This document shows, one piece after another, positions 18,101 through 26,629 of a DNA stretch of 56,927 bases. Origin of the DNA: a bacterium (GTDB taxonomy: Bacteria; Planctomycetota; UBA1135; GCA-002686595). The first letter of the stretch is position 1; the number at the start of each line of letters is the position of its first letter. The position numbers were made by a program, and so were the translations under genes. The stretch is taken from assembly GCA_024226735.1 (NCBI GenBank), contig JAAELL010000464.1, positions 1-56,927 on the forward strand, written 5' to 3'. The notes under the pieces are model-generated. The model made no database searches. It was given only the letters and a program-made list of their open reading frames with translations, and was not told the origin of the DNA.

Positions 18101-18615
18101 TCCAGCTCCTCCCAGGCTTCGACGGCACCGTGGCGCGTGAACATGTCGTGCATCTCGCGCGGTGCGAGCTCCGCGCTCTCCTCGGCGACGACGAGCGCGT
18201 AGCGATTGTCCGTGGTGCCGCGCAGCTCCTTGGGGGCACGCTTGCCCGGCCACAAGCGGCTGCGCGCGAGGAGCGCGAAGGCCGTGGCGAGCCCCGCGAG
18301 CAAGACCGTCATCTCGAATGCGATGGGCAAGAAGGCCGGCAGGGAGTCGTACGGCTTGCCGCCGACGTTCGTTGGCCAGTCGAGCGCCGAGGTCCAGTAC
18401 TGGAAGAAGAGCGCGATCGTCAGACCGGCGAGCCCTCCGAGGAAGCAGACGAGCGTCAGGCGCGACCGTGCGATCCCGATCAGGGGATCGATCCCATGCA
18501 GAGGATACGGCGAGTAGGCGTCTACGATGGGGAGCGAGCGCTCGCGACACTCGCGTGCCGCGCGCATCAGGTCGCCCTCGCGCTCGAACATGCCGACGTG
18601 CAGGCGGCGTTGCAT
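18097..18615 (-). CDS. actD: Alternative complex III subunit ActD (DUF3341)
   Basis: This is a 172 aa protein of the DUF3341 family, with two transmembrane helices (about residues 55-76 and 95-115). The family pattern is visible: a basic N-terminal region (FEREGDLMRAARECRERSLPIVDAYSPYPLHGID) followed by LTLVCFLGGLAGLTIALFFQYW, then NVGGKPYDSLPAFLPIAFEMTVL. ActD has no cofactor and holds the cytochrome part to the membrane core. The start overlaps the actC stop (TGATG). Confidence 0.93.
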   Translation of the reverse strand: MQRRLHVGMFEREGDLMRAARECRERSLPIVDAYSPYPLHGIDPLIGIARSRLTLVCFLGGLAGLTIALFFQYWTSALDWPTNVGGKPYDSLPAFLPIAFEMTVLLAGLATAFALLARSRLWPGKRAPKELRGTTDNRYALVVAEESAELAPREMHDMFTRHGAVEAWEELE

Positions 18616-20024
18616 CAGGCCTCTCCTTCGGAATCGGCGCCGTGGCCTTCGGTGGGCTCGAGCACCGTCTTGATCTCGAACATGGAGATCATCGGGAAGA
18701 ACCGGCAGAACAAGAGGAACAGGGTGAAGAACAGGCCGAAGCTGCCGACCATCTCGCCGCACTCGACGAGCGACGGTGCGTAGCCAGCCCAGGTCGACGG
18801 CAGGTAGTCGCGCTGGAGCGAGGTCACGATGATGACGAAGCGCTCGAACCACATGCCGATGTTGACGACGATCGAGATCGCGAAGATCGCCACGAGTGAG
18901 TTGCGCACGCGGCGCAGCCACAGGAGCTGCGGGGCCACGACGTTGCAGGCGACCATGATCCAGTACGCCCAACCGGCCGCACCGAACATGCGGTTGTTGA
19001 AGGCGAACCGCTCGTAGGCGCTGCCGGAGTACCAGGCGACGAACAGCTCGGTCGTGTACGCGAGGCCCACGATGCTGCCGGTGAAGACGAGCACCTTGCA
19101 CATCGCGTGAATGTGCCGCCGCGTGATGTAGTCCTCCAGGCCCATCACCTTGCGTGCGATGAGCATCAGGGTCAGGACCATCCCGAAGCCCGAGAACACG
19201 GCGCCGATCACGAAGTATGGGGGCAGGACCGTCGTGTGCCAGCCGGGCACGACCGAGGTCGCGAAGTCGGTGCTGACGACGCTGTGGACCGACACGACCA
19301 GCGGAGTCGCGAGTGCGGCGAGCAGCATGCACGCCATCTCGTAACGCGACCACGTGCGCGCGGAGCCGTCCCAGCCGAAGCTCAGGAAGCCGAAGATCTT
19401 CTTGCGCAGGCCGCTCGCGCGATCGCGCACGGTCGCCAGGTCGGGGATCAGGCCGATGTACCAGAACACCAGCGAGATGGTGAAGTACGTGCCGATTGCG
19501 AAGACGTCCCACAGGAGCGCCGAGCGCCAGTTGACCCACAGCGGCCCGCGGAAGTTCGGGTACGGGAACACCCAGTACGCGAGCCACGGCCGACCCATGT
19601 GGATCAGAGGGAACAGCCCCGCGCAGATCACGGCGAAGATCGTCATCGCCTCGGCGGAGCGGTTGATCGACGTGCGCCACTTCTGGCGGAACAGCAGCAG
19701 CACGGCGGAGATCAGCGTGCCAGCGTGGCCGATGCCGACCCAGAAGACGAAGTTCGTGATCGCGAAGCCCCAGCCGACGGTGCGGTTGAGACCCCAGGTC
19801 CCGATGCCCGTCATGAACTGGTAGGTGACCGACCAGATCCCGAACGCGAGAGCTGCGAGGGCCGTCAGGAATCCGGCCCACCACAGGGCTCCAGCGCGCC
19901 TCTCGATCGGCTTGCAGATGTCACGCGTCACGTCGGCGGGGGACTTGTCGCCCTGGATCAGCGCGGGGCGCGGCGGCGGTGCGGCCTCGTCCGCGGGAAG
20001 CAGGACCGGAGCCTCAATGGTCAT
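18615..20024 (-). CDS. actC: Alternative complex III membrane subunit ActC (NrfD/PsrC-like)
   Basis: This is a 469 aa protein with about ten transmembrane helices, NrfD/PsrC family. Conserved stretches include WGFAITNFVFWVGIGHAGTLISA (helix pair with the quinone-site His), RPWLAYWVFPYP, RSALLWDVFAI, HSVVSTDFATSVVPGWHTT and NVVAPQLLWLRRVR. ActC pairs with the FeS protein ActB and is thought to form the menaquinol-oxidation site. The ATG overlaps the 3' end of actB by 11 nt. The length fits the family. Confidence 0.94.
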   Translation of the reverse strand: MTIEAPVLLPADEAAPPPRPALIQGDKSPADVTRDICKPIERRAGALWWAGFLTALAALAFGIWSVTYQFMTGIGTWGLNRTVGWGFAITNFVFWVGIGHAGTLISAVLLLFRQKWRTSINRSAEAMTIFAVICAGLFPLIHMGRPWLAYWVFPYPNFRGPLWVNWRSALLWDVFAIGTYFTISLVFWYIGLIPDLATVRDRASGLRKKIFGFLSFGWDGSARTWSRYEMACMLLAALATPLVVSVHSVVSTDFATSVVPGWHTTVLPPYFVIGAVFSGFGMVLTLMLIARKVMGLEDYITRRHIHAMCKVLVFTGSIVGLAYTTELFVAWYSGSAYERFAFNNRMFGAAGWAYWIMVACNVVAPQLLWLRRVRNSLVAIFAISIVVNIGMWFERFVIIVTSLQRDYLPSTWAGYAPSLVECGEMVGSFGLFFTLFLLFCRFFPMISMFEIKTVLEPTEGHGADSEGEA

Positions 20025-23010
20025 GACTGTCCTCCTCTTGTCCGTGGTCGACGCGCGACAGGTAGCGCACCGACGGGCGGACATTGAGCTCCTCGAGCAC
20101 GCCGTACCCGCGCGCATCGGTTGCGCGCACCGCGACCCGGCTCTCGGGATCGTTCAGGTCGCCGAAGGTGATCGCGTCGGCGGGACACGACTGCTGGCAC
20201 GCGGGCTGGATCTCACCGTCCCGCACCGCCCGGCCGTCGCGCTTCGCCTCGGCCTTGGCCTCTTGGATGCGCTGCACGCAGAACGAGCACTTTTCCATGA
20301 CGCCGCGGCTGCGCACCGTGACGTCTGGATTGAAGGCGGCTGCCTGCAGCGGATCGATCGGCTCGTAGTCGAACCAGTTGAAGCGCCGCACCTTGTACGG
20401 ACATGTGTTCGCGCAGTAGCGCGTGCCGACGCAGCGGTTGTAGACCTGCTGGTTGAGGCCCTCGCTGGAGTGCACCGTCGCGAGGACGGGGCAGACCGCC
20501 TCGCAGGGCGCATGGTCGCACTGCTGGCACATCATCGGCTGGTGGACCGTCGAGACGGCGTCGCCCTCGCCCTGGAAGTAGCGGTCGATCCGCAGCCAGG
20601 ACATCTCGCGGTGGCGGCGCACCTCGTCCTTGCCGACGACGGCGACGTTGTTCTCCGCTTGGCAGCCGACGACACACGCCGAACAGCCAGTGCAGCGCGC
20701 AAGGTCGATCGTCATGCCCCAGCGCACGCGACCCGCGTGGTCCTCTTTCCAGAGGTCCTCGCCGCTCACGTGGTGCCGGCCGTGGAGCGCGGTCGCGGGG
20801 TCCGCTTGCCACTGCTCGAACGTCGCGCGCGGCGCGATGTCCTTGTCCCGGACCTCATGGCCGGGAGGGGCGAGGTGCGCCGGGACCTCGAGCGAGTGAT
20901 GCTCCTGCGTCGAAGCCAGCTCGCTGCTGCGTCCGGTCCCCGTCAGCCTTGCCGAGCGCGCCTGGAAGCCACGTAGACCGGCGGCGGTCGTGGCGACCAG
21001 GGTCGCGGCGTTCACTCCCACGACGCCACCCGCCGCGACGGTCGGGCGCGCGCCGATCCAGTCCGGGCCCACGTCCGCGAAGCGATCGGTGCCGAGCCTG
21101 CCATAGCCCAGCGCGACGGCGACGACGCGGTCGTCTTGGCCGCGCTGCACGTGAACGGGGAGCTCGAGTGGCGCGAGGTCGCCTTCGACTTCGAGACGGG
21201 CGATGTCGCCCTCGGACAGGTCGAGCCGCTCGGCCGTCACCGGGGAGATGCAGGCGTAGTTGTCCCAGGTGATCTTCGTGACCGGATCCGGCAGCTCCTG
21301 CAGCCACGGATTGTGGGCGTGCCTGCCGTCGAGGACGCCGGCCTTGGGGTAGAGCACGACGGTCAGCGCGTCGGCCGCCGGTGCGGACGGCTGCGTTGGA
21401 CGCACTGCGTCCGCGCTCAGCGTCCACGCCTGGCCCGACTGGACGCGCGTCTGGGCGAACCCGCGCTCGAGCGCGGCGTCGAAGAACGCGTCGAAGTCGG
21501 TACCGGGGTCCTGGGCGGACGGCCAGACGGCTTCGCGCCAATGTTCGCGCAGCAGCTCGCGCTCCGACCGCCCGTCCTCGCTCCAGCGCGCAAGGCTCGC
21601 GCGCAGCGTTCGGCCCGCGCGCAACGGCGGCACGGTCGGCTGGGTCAGCGAGAGCACGCCGGCCCGGGGCTCGGCGTCGCCCCAGGACTCGAGCGCGTGG
21701 GGCAGGGGCGCGACCCAGTCGGCGATCGCCGTCGTCTCGTCCGGCGCCTCGGCGCAGACGATCAGCTGGCCCGCCGCGGCGAGGTCCAGGTCGGGTAGGT
21801 CGTACGCGGGGTTGGCTCCCGCGACGATCAGGACGTCGACTGCTCCGGCGGCGAGCTCGTCGCGCAGAGCCGCGAGCGCGCGGTCGTCGCCCAGGCGCTG
21901 CTGGCTCGGCTCGTCGAGGTCGAGCGTGCGGCCGTAGGCGCCGAGCAGGTGGTTCGCGTAGCAAGCGTAGAGCTGCACTTCGACGTCGTTCGAGCCGGCG
22001 ACGACGAGGCTGTCCGCGCCCGAGTCGGACAGCGACTCGGCGATGCGCTCGACGACGTCGCGCCGCGGGCAGGATTCGATCGCACCCGCGAGCCTGCGCG
22101 TCGCGCCGGCCCGGACCTCGAGCAGATCGCAGAGGCCGGCGAGCAAGCTCGCCTCCTCGTGCGGGGCGACGCGTACACGCTCGTCGGCGCAGCTGCCGGT
22201 CAGCGACATGCGCCCCTCGAGCTGGTAGTGCATCGACATTCGCGGCGTATCGCCTTCGAGCATCCGCCCGCGCGAGTAGCCGCGCGTGAACTCGACCGGA
22301 GAGATCCAGGTCGAGAGGAAGTCGGCATCGAAGGACACGATCGTGCGGGCCAGCTCGAAGCGCATGCGCGGCAGGGCGCGCCGTCCGAACGCGGCTTCGT
22401 GCGCGTCCAGGAGCGCGGCGCACGAGAGCCCGTCGTAGGTCACGTGCCGCGCGTCGCCGAACGATGACAGGAAGTGCCCGATCGCGGTGCGGGTGCTCGG
22501 CCCGTTCGTCGTCCCGGTCAGGAGCCGCACGCGTCCCGTGCCGCTACGGAGCGCTCCGAGCGCGGCACTGAGCGCCGGGTCGAGCTCCTCCCACTCCACG
22601 GCCGCACCAGCACGCAGGGGCTTCTCGAAGCGGCGCGAGTCGTAGAGCGTGAGCACGCTCGCCTGTCCGGCGGGGCAGAGGCCGCCGCTCGACACCGGGT
22701 GCTGTGGGTTGCCCTCGAGCTTGATCGGCCTGCCGTCTCGGCACTTGGCGAGGACGCCGCAGCCGGCTTCGCAGCCGCCACAGGTCGTCGCGATCCAGTA
22801 CGGGCGGCCGGGCACGACGCCCTCGGCCGGCACGAGCGCGGGGACGACGTGTCGCGTCGGCCCGCGTGAGCAACCGGAGATCGCGGCGCCCGCGATCCCG
22901 AAACCCACGAGCTGCAGGAACCCGCGGCGGGAGCTCTCCGTACCCTCGAAGGGCAGCAACACGGTACCCTCGAAGGGCGGCAACACCGTCTTCCTCGGAT
23001 GTTTCTTCAT
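20014..23010 (-). CDS. actB: Alternative complex III FeS/molybdopterin-like subunit ActB (B1-B2 fusion)
   Basis: This is a 998 aa protein. A Tat signal (SSRRGFLQLVGFG, about residues 27-40, ending AAISGC) precedes a molybdopterin-oxidoreductase-like domain B1 (about 65-700) and a ferredoxin-type domain B2 (about 770-960). B2 has four Cys clusters: CTGCSACVVGC, CQQCDHAPCEAVC, CVGTRYCANTC and the split CSFC ... CQQSC. B1 also has a Cys set near its start (CGGCEAGC and a later GGLCPAG) of the kind that binds a [4Fe-4S] cluster in true molybdoenzymes; many described ActB B1 domains lack it. Two 8-residue copies of VL(P/L)PFEGT precede the Tat motif, from a 24-bp tandem repeat. The start overlaps the actA stop. 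Role: electron wiring in a quinol oxidase-like complex. Confidence 0.92.
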   Translation of the reverse strand: MKKHPRKTVLPPFEGTVLLPFEGTESSRRGFLQLVGFGIAGAAISGCSRGPTRHVVPALVPAEGVVPGRPYWIATTCGGCEAGCGVLAKCRDGRPIKLEGNPQHPVSSGGLCPAGQASVLTLYDSRRFEKPLRAGAAVEWEELDPALSAALGALRSGTGRVRLLTGTTNGPSTRTAIGHFLSSFGDARHVTYDGLSCAALLDAHEAAFGRRALPRMRFELARTIVSFDADFLSTWISPVEFTRGYSRGRMLEGDTPRMSMHYQLEGRMSLTGSCADERVRVAPHEEASLLAGLCDLLEVRAGATRRLAGAIESCPRRDVVERIAESLSDSGADSLVVAGSNDVEVQLYACYANHLLGAYGRTLDLDEPSQQRLGDDRALAALRDELAAGAVDVLIVAGANPAYDLPDLDLAAAGQLIVCAEAPDETTAIADWVAPLPHALESWGDAEPRAGVLSLTQPTVPPLRAGRTLRASLARWSEDGRSERELLREHWREAVWPSAQDPGTDFDAFFDAALERGFAQTRVQSGQAWTLSADAVRPTQPSAPAADALTVVLYPKAGVLDGRHAHNPWLQELPDPVTKITWDNYACISPVTAERLDLSEGDIARLEVEGDLAPLELPVHVQRGQDDRVVAVALGYGRLGTDRFADVGPDWIGARPTVAAGGVVGVNAATLVATTAAGLRGFQARSARLTGTGRSSELASTQEHHSLEVPAHLAPPGHEVRDKDIAPRATFEQWQADPATALHGRHHVSGEDLWKEDHAGRVRWGMTIDLARCTGCSACVVGCQAENNVAVVGKDEVRRHREMSWLRIDRYFQGEGDAVSTVHQPMMCQQCDHAPCEAVCPVLATVHSSEGLNQQVYNRCVGTRYCANTCPYKVRRFNWFDYEPIDPLQAAAFNPDVTVRSRGVMEKCSFCVQRIQEAKAEAKRDGRAVRDGEIQPACQQSCPADAITFGDLNDPESRVAVRATDARGYGVLEELNVRPSVRYLSRVDHGQEEDSHDH
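22938..22985. repeat. Two tandem 24-bp units in the actB 5' region
   Basis: Units at 22938-22961 and 22962-22985 differ at two positions. They duplicate eight codons (VLPPFEGT, VLLPFEGT on the minus strand) just before the Tat motif of ActB, keeping the frame. Confidence 0.8.
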
Positions 23011-23660
23011 CAATAGTGACACGCTGCGCAATCGGTGGAGGCGTGCTCGTCGGGGTGACCTTCGACCACGACGGTCTGGTCGCGGTGGCACTGCACGCAC
23101 CAGCCCATCGCGAGGTCGGAGTACTGTCGGACGCGCTCCATGCTCTGCACGGGACCGTGGCAGGTCTCGCACGCGAGGCCGCGCGCGACGTGCACGCGGT
23201 GGTCGAAGTAGACGTAGTCGGGCAGGTCGTGCACGCGGACCCACTCGATCCGTTGGGGCTCGGCGCCGGCGACAGGCCGCAGCTCATCGTCGAGGGCGAG
23301 GGCGTCGTAGAGCTTTCTCAGCTCGTCCGAGATGATGCGGCGCTCGTCGCGCCCCTCGTCGTTGGCGGCCTCGCGCTCGGCGAGCACCGCGTCGTAGCCG
23401 GCGGTCACGGTCGAGTGACAGTTCATGCAAACCGACGCCGGCGGCACGCCTGCGTGGCGGCTGGTCTGTGCTCCGAAGTGGCAGTACATGCAGTCGATCG
23501 CCAGCTCGCCGGCGTGGAGCCGGTGCGAGAACGCGATCGGCTGTTCCGGCTCGTAGCCCTGGTTGTTCCCCGGCAGGCGCACGTCGGTCGTCTGCGCGAG
23601 CACCAGCGCACCGAACAACAGCATGCAGACGCAGAGAATGTTGGCGTTGCGGCTCGACAT
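23010..23660 (-). CDS. actA: Alternative complex III penta-haem cytochrome c subunit ActA
   Basis: This is a 216 aa protein. An N-terminal helix (about residues 7-22) targets it to the membrane or periplasm. Five CxxCH motifs are visible: CMYCH, CMNCH, CETCH, CVQCH and a C-terminal CAACH ending the protein. This matches the five-haem ActA of alternative complex III, which relays electrons from ActB to ActE. Typical segments are QPIAFSHRLHAGELAIDCMYCH, PPASVCMNCHST, and YVYFDHRVHVARGLACETCHGP. The start overlaps the stop of the nitrate transporter gene narK (TGATG), an unusually direct coupling of narK to the act genes. Confidence 0.94.
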   Translation of the reverse strand: MSSRNANILCVCMLLFGALVLAQTTDVRLPGNNQGYEPEQPIAFSHRLHAGELAIDCMYCHFGAQTSRHAGVPPASVCMNCHSTVTAGYDAVLAEREAANDEGRDERRIISDELRKLYDALALDDELRPVAGAEPQRIEWVRVHDLPDYVYFDHRVHVARGLACETCHGPVQSMERVRQYSDLAMGWCVQCHRDQTVVVEGHPDEHASTDCAACHY

Positions 23661-25294
23661 CAGCAGGGGACCTCCGCGCCCTTGCGAGCGTAGAACCACC
23701 AGTTCACGGCGAGGCAAGACAGGTAGTAGAGGGCGAAGCCATACAGCGCTCGCTCGGGCGTGCCCGCCTTGATCTGCGTCGCGAAGATCTTCGGGATCAG
23801 GTAAGCGCCGTAGGCGGCGATCGCCGAGGTCCAACCGAGGACGGGGCCGGCGTGTTCCTTGGAGAAGATGATCGGGATCATCCGGAACGTCGAGCCGTTG
23901 CCGATGCCGGTCGCCGCGAACAGGAGGATGAACAGCAGCAGGAACGGCATGAAGTACTGCTCCGGCGTCGCCGACTGACTGGCTTGCGACACGAAGTAGC
24001 CTGCGCCGATCGTCGCGCCGATCATCACGACGGTGTCCCACTGGGTGACGCGCGCGCCGCCCAGCTTGTCCGAGAGCCACCCGCCGAGCGGGCGAATCAG
24101 GGCCCCGACGCCGGCTCCGATCCAGATGTAGCGTGCGGACATCGGGGCATTCGGGTTGGTGATGCCGTTCGCGAGCGCCTCACCGCCCGGCCCCACGCGG
24201 ACCACGCCGAACACGTCGTCGATCAGCTTGGGGAACGCGTTGGCGTAACCGATGAAGGAGCCGAAGGTCATCGTGTACAGCCACGTCATGACCCAGTTGT
24301 GCTTGTTGCGGAAGATCGAGAACTGTCCGATCAGGTTCTCCTTGGTCTCGCGCGGCGTCAGGTAACGCATGGCGCCGAGGGTCAAGAGAACCGCGATGAC
24401 GAGGATCACGAAGATCTTCAAGAGCACGGGGAAGCCGCCCCACGGAGCGATCAGGAGCACGATCCCCACGGCAGCGCCGACGTACCCGAGCAGGGTGAGC
24501 CACAGGTACTTGCCGACCGCGACCGGCGTCGCGCCGCAGCGGTGCTGGGGCAGGTTGTTCATCCCGGCGTACGCGAGGATGGCGAACACGGCGAGGATAG
24601 GGATCCACACGAGCGCTGCGTTCTGGATCCAGAGCGACTGCGTGGCGCCCTTCTCGACGATCTCGTACGGGTCGCCACCCAAGTTGCCGAAGGCACCGAA
24701 AGTGATGATCCACGGCAGGAGGAACTGCATGACGCTGACGCCCGCGTTGCCCAGTCCGGCGTTCAGCCCCAACGTCAACCCCTGCATGCGCTTGGGGTAG
24801 AAGAAGCTGATGTTGGACATCGACGATGCGAAGGCTCCACCCCCGACGCCGGACAACGAAGCCAGCAGCACGAACAGGTAGAAGGGCGTGTCCGGGTTCT
24901 GCAGCGCGAAGCCGGCACCGAGTGCAGGCAACAGCAGCAGCAGCGTCGTCATGAACTTGACGTTGCGGCCGCCGCAGATGGCGATCATGAACGAGTTCGG
25001 GATCCGCAGCGTGGCGCCCGCCAGGCCAGCGGCGGCCGGCAGCGTGAAGAGCAGTGCGCGGTAAGCGTCGCCCTCGTACGGCTGCCCGTCGTTCATGAAC
25101 GTGAAGTTGAACAGCGACGTGTCGGCGAAGTGGATGCGCTGGATGAACTTCGCCAGCATGCCCCAGTACAGCCACACGGCGAACCCGCACAACAGGTTCG
25201 GGATCGAGATCCAGAGGTTGCGGTTGGCGATCTTCTTGCCGGTCGAGGACCAAAAGGCCTCGTCCTCTACGTCCCAGCGTTCGGGGGTCTTCAC
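23660..25294 (-). CDS. narK: Nitrate/nitrite transporter NarK
   Basis: This is a 544 aa major-facilitator protein with about twelve to fourteen transmembrane helices. Nitrate-porter hallmarks: LRIPNSFMI (substrate-binding Arg in helix 2), FASSMSNISFFYPKRMQG followed by the signature LNAGLGNAGVS, a second Arg in STFRMIPIIF, and the second signature GIGNGS. It imports nitrate and/or exports nitrite for the cytoplasmic NarG active site. The GTG start overlaps the stop of a 28-codon ORF (GTGA), which itself follows narI. The gene ends inside the actA start codon. Confidence 0.93.
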   Translation of the reverse strand: MKTPERWDVEDEAFWSSTGKKIANRNLWISIPNLLCGFAVWLYWGMLAKFIQRIHFADTSLFNFTFMNDGQPYEGDAYRALLFTLPAAAGLAGATLRIPNSFMIAICGGRNVKFMTTLLLLLPALGAGFALQNPDTPFYLFVLLASLSGVGGGAFASSMSNISFFYPKRMQGLTLGLNAGLGNAGVSVMQFLLPWIITFGAFGNLGGDPYEIVEKGATQSLWIQNAALVWIPILAVFAILAYAGMNNLPQHRCGATPVAVGKYLWLTLLGYVGAAVGIVLLIAPWGGFPVLLKIFVILVIAVLLTLGAMRYLTPRETKENLIGQFSIFRNKHNWVMTWLYTMTFGSFIGYANAFPKLIDDVFGVVRVGPGGEALANGITNPNAPMSARYIWIGAGVGALIRPLGGWLSDKLGGARVTQWDTVVMIGATIGAGYFVSQASQSATPEQYFMPFLLLFILLFAATGIGNGSTFRMIPIIFSKEHAGPVLGWTSAIAAYGAYLIPKIFATQIKAGTPERALYGFALYYLSCLAVNWWFYARKGAEVPC

Positions 25295-25377
25295 CGGGTT
25301 TCCTCCGTACTCGGCGTTGCGGTGAACGCGACGCTGTCCAGCGTCAGCACGATCAGTGCCTTGCGTGTGTCTTCCAC
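25291..25377 (-). CDS. 28-codon small ORF coupled to narK
   Basis: A short frame begins with GTG at 25377, preceded by AAAGGA with an 8-nt spacing, and ends at 25291 in a GTGA overlap with the narK start. The predicted peptide begins MEDTRKALIVLTL and continues DSVAFTATPSTEETR. It has a short hydrophobic centre but no clear transmembrane helix. It fills the otherwise unexplained narI-narK gap. It may be a real microprotein or a translational-coupling leader for narK. No similarity is recognised. Confidence 0.45.
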   Translation of the reverse strand: MEDTRKALIVLTLDSVAFTATPSTEETR

Positions 25378-25402
25378 GGGCGGGTCCTTTCGGTGCGACC
25401 GG

Positions 25403-26092
25403 TCAGGTCGTCTTGCGCAGCCGCGAACGGTCCCAGTTCCAAATCACGACCTGGGTCTTGCGCCACAGGTACGGGTTCGGGACGACGAGGACGTGCACGA
25501 GGCGCGTGAACGGGAAGAAGCCGATCAGCAGGAACGCGTTGACGATGTGCACCTTCACGATGCCCGGCAGCGGCGCAACGTAGCTGACGTCCGGCGATAG
25601 CTTGATCAGCGACCACAGCCAGGGCGTGAGGCTCGTGGCGAACCACGAGCTGCCCCAGCCTTCGAAGACGGCGATGGCGATGCCGCTGATGACCTGCACG
25701 AGCAGGAGGGCGTACACCGCGAGGTCGCTCCAGGTGGTGACGCGCCGTGCGAGTCGGTTCGTCATGCGCCGCAGGACGATGTTGACGAGCCCGACGAGCG
25801 TCAGGATAGCGAAGGCGATCCCGGTGACCTCGAGGATCAAGAGCCGCACGGGCTCGGCATTCCACGACAGGATCGCGGTCGGCATCAGGAAGCCGATGAC
25901 GTGCCCCAGGAGGACGACCAGGATTCCGTAGTGGAACGGTACCGAGCCCCAGAAGTGGTGCTGGTTCTCCAGGAACTGAGACGAGAGGCTCGAGTAACTG
26001 AAGCCCTTCATCCGGTAGCGCTGGATCGTGACCAACAGGAACACGACGACCGCGATGTAGGGCAGTACGCCGAGTAGGACGAAATCGTTCAT
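25403..26092 (-). CDS. narI: Respiratory nitrate reductase gamma subunit NarI
   Basis: This is a 229 aa protein with five transmembrane helices and the di-haem b architecture of NarI. Haem-ligand histidines are recognisable in FWGSVPFHYGILVVLLGHVIGF (helix 2) and GIVKVHIVNAFLLIGFFPFTRLVH (helix 5). NarI oxidises quinol at the membrane and passes electrons to NarH. The start overlaps the narJ stop by 4 nt. Length is normal for the family. Confidence 0.95.
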   Translation of the reverse strand: MNDFVLLGVLPYIAVVVFLLVTIQRYRMKGFSYSSLSSQFLENQHHFWGSVPFHYGILVVLLGHVIGFLMPTAILSWNAEPVRLLILEVTGIAFAILTLVGLVNIVLRRMTNRLARRVTTWSDLAVYALLLVQVISGIAIAVFEGWGSSWFATSLTPWLWSLIKLSPDVSYVAPLPGIVKVHIVNAFLLIGFFPFTRLVHVLVVPNPYLWRKTQVVIWNWDRSRLRKTT

Positions 26093-26628
26093 CGGGCAAG
26101 CTCCTGCGCCGGCTGCGCAACGTGCTTCTTCAGCAGGGTGCTGACCACCTCCAGGACGGAGACGTACGGACTCTCGAACTCCCGCAGCGCGGTCGTCATC
26201 TTGCCGACCGCTTGCCCGACCTGGCTGCCCGCGAGGGCGCTGGCGAGCTCGGGTTTGGCGCGAGCGATCAGGGGCAGGACGTGGGTCAAATGGTCCGGCA
26301 GCTCGGTCTGTTCCTCGATGCCGTAGTCCTTGAGGAACTGGCGCAGCCGGACGAGCAGTGCACCGCGCGAGTAGTTCTCGCCGAAGAGCTGCCAGCCGAC
26401 CTCGAGCGAGCGCTCGTCGTTGCTGTCGAACGTGTGCGTGTACAGCTCTTCGCGCTCACCGGGGGTGAGTGCCTCGACGTGCGCGGCGAAGGCCGTGAGC
26501 GGCTCGCGCGTCTCGGGGTGGGCGGTGGCGACGACCTCGACGGCTGCTGCCTGGTGTGCCCATTTGCCTTCTCCGGGGTAGGAGAGGAGGAGGGCCAGTG
26601 CATCGTGGACTTCTGGTGTCGGTCGCAT
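26089..26628 (-). CDS. narJ: Nitrate reductase assembly chaperone NarJ
   Basis: This is a 179 aa cytoplasmic protein of the NarJ/TorD chaperone family, needed for molybdenum-cofactor insertion into NarG. It is all-helical, with typical segments LALLLSYPGEG at the N-terminus, ELYTHTFDSNDERSLEVG, and LPDHLTHVLPLIA. The start follows the narH stop by 1 nt, with GAGGAG as ribosome-binding site. The order narG-narH-narJ-narI is the canonical one. Confidence 0.93.
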   Translation of the reverse strand: MRPTPEVHDALALLLSYPGEGKWAHQAAAVEVVATAHPETREPLTAFAAHVEALTPGEREELYTHTFDSNDERSLEVGWQLFGENYSRGALLVRLRQFLKDYGIEEQTELPDHLTHVLPLIARAKPELASALAGSQVGQAVGKMTTALREFESPYVSVLEVVSTLLKKHVAQPAQELAR

Positions 26629-26629
26629 G

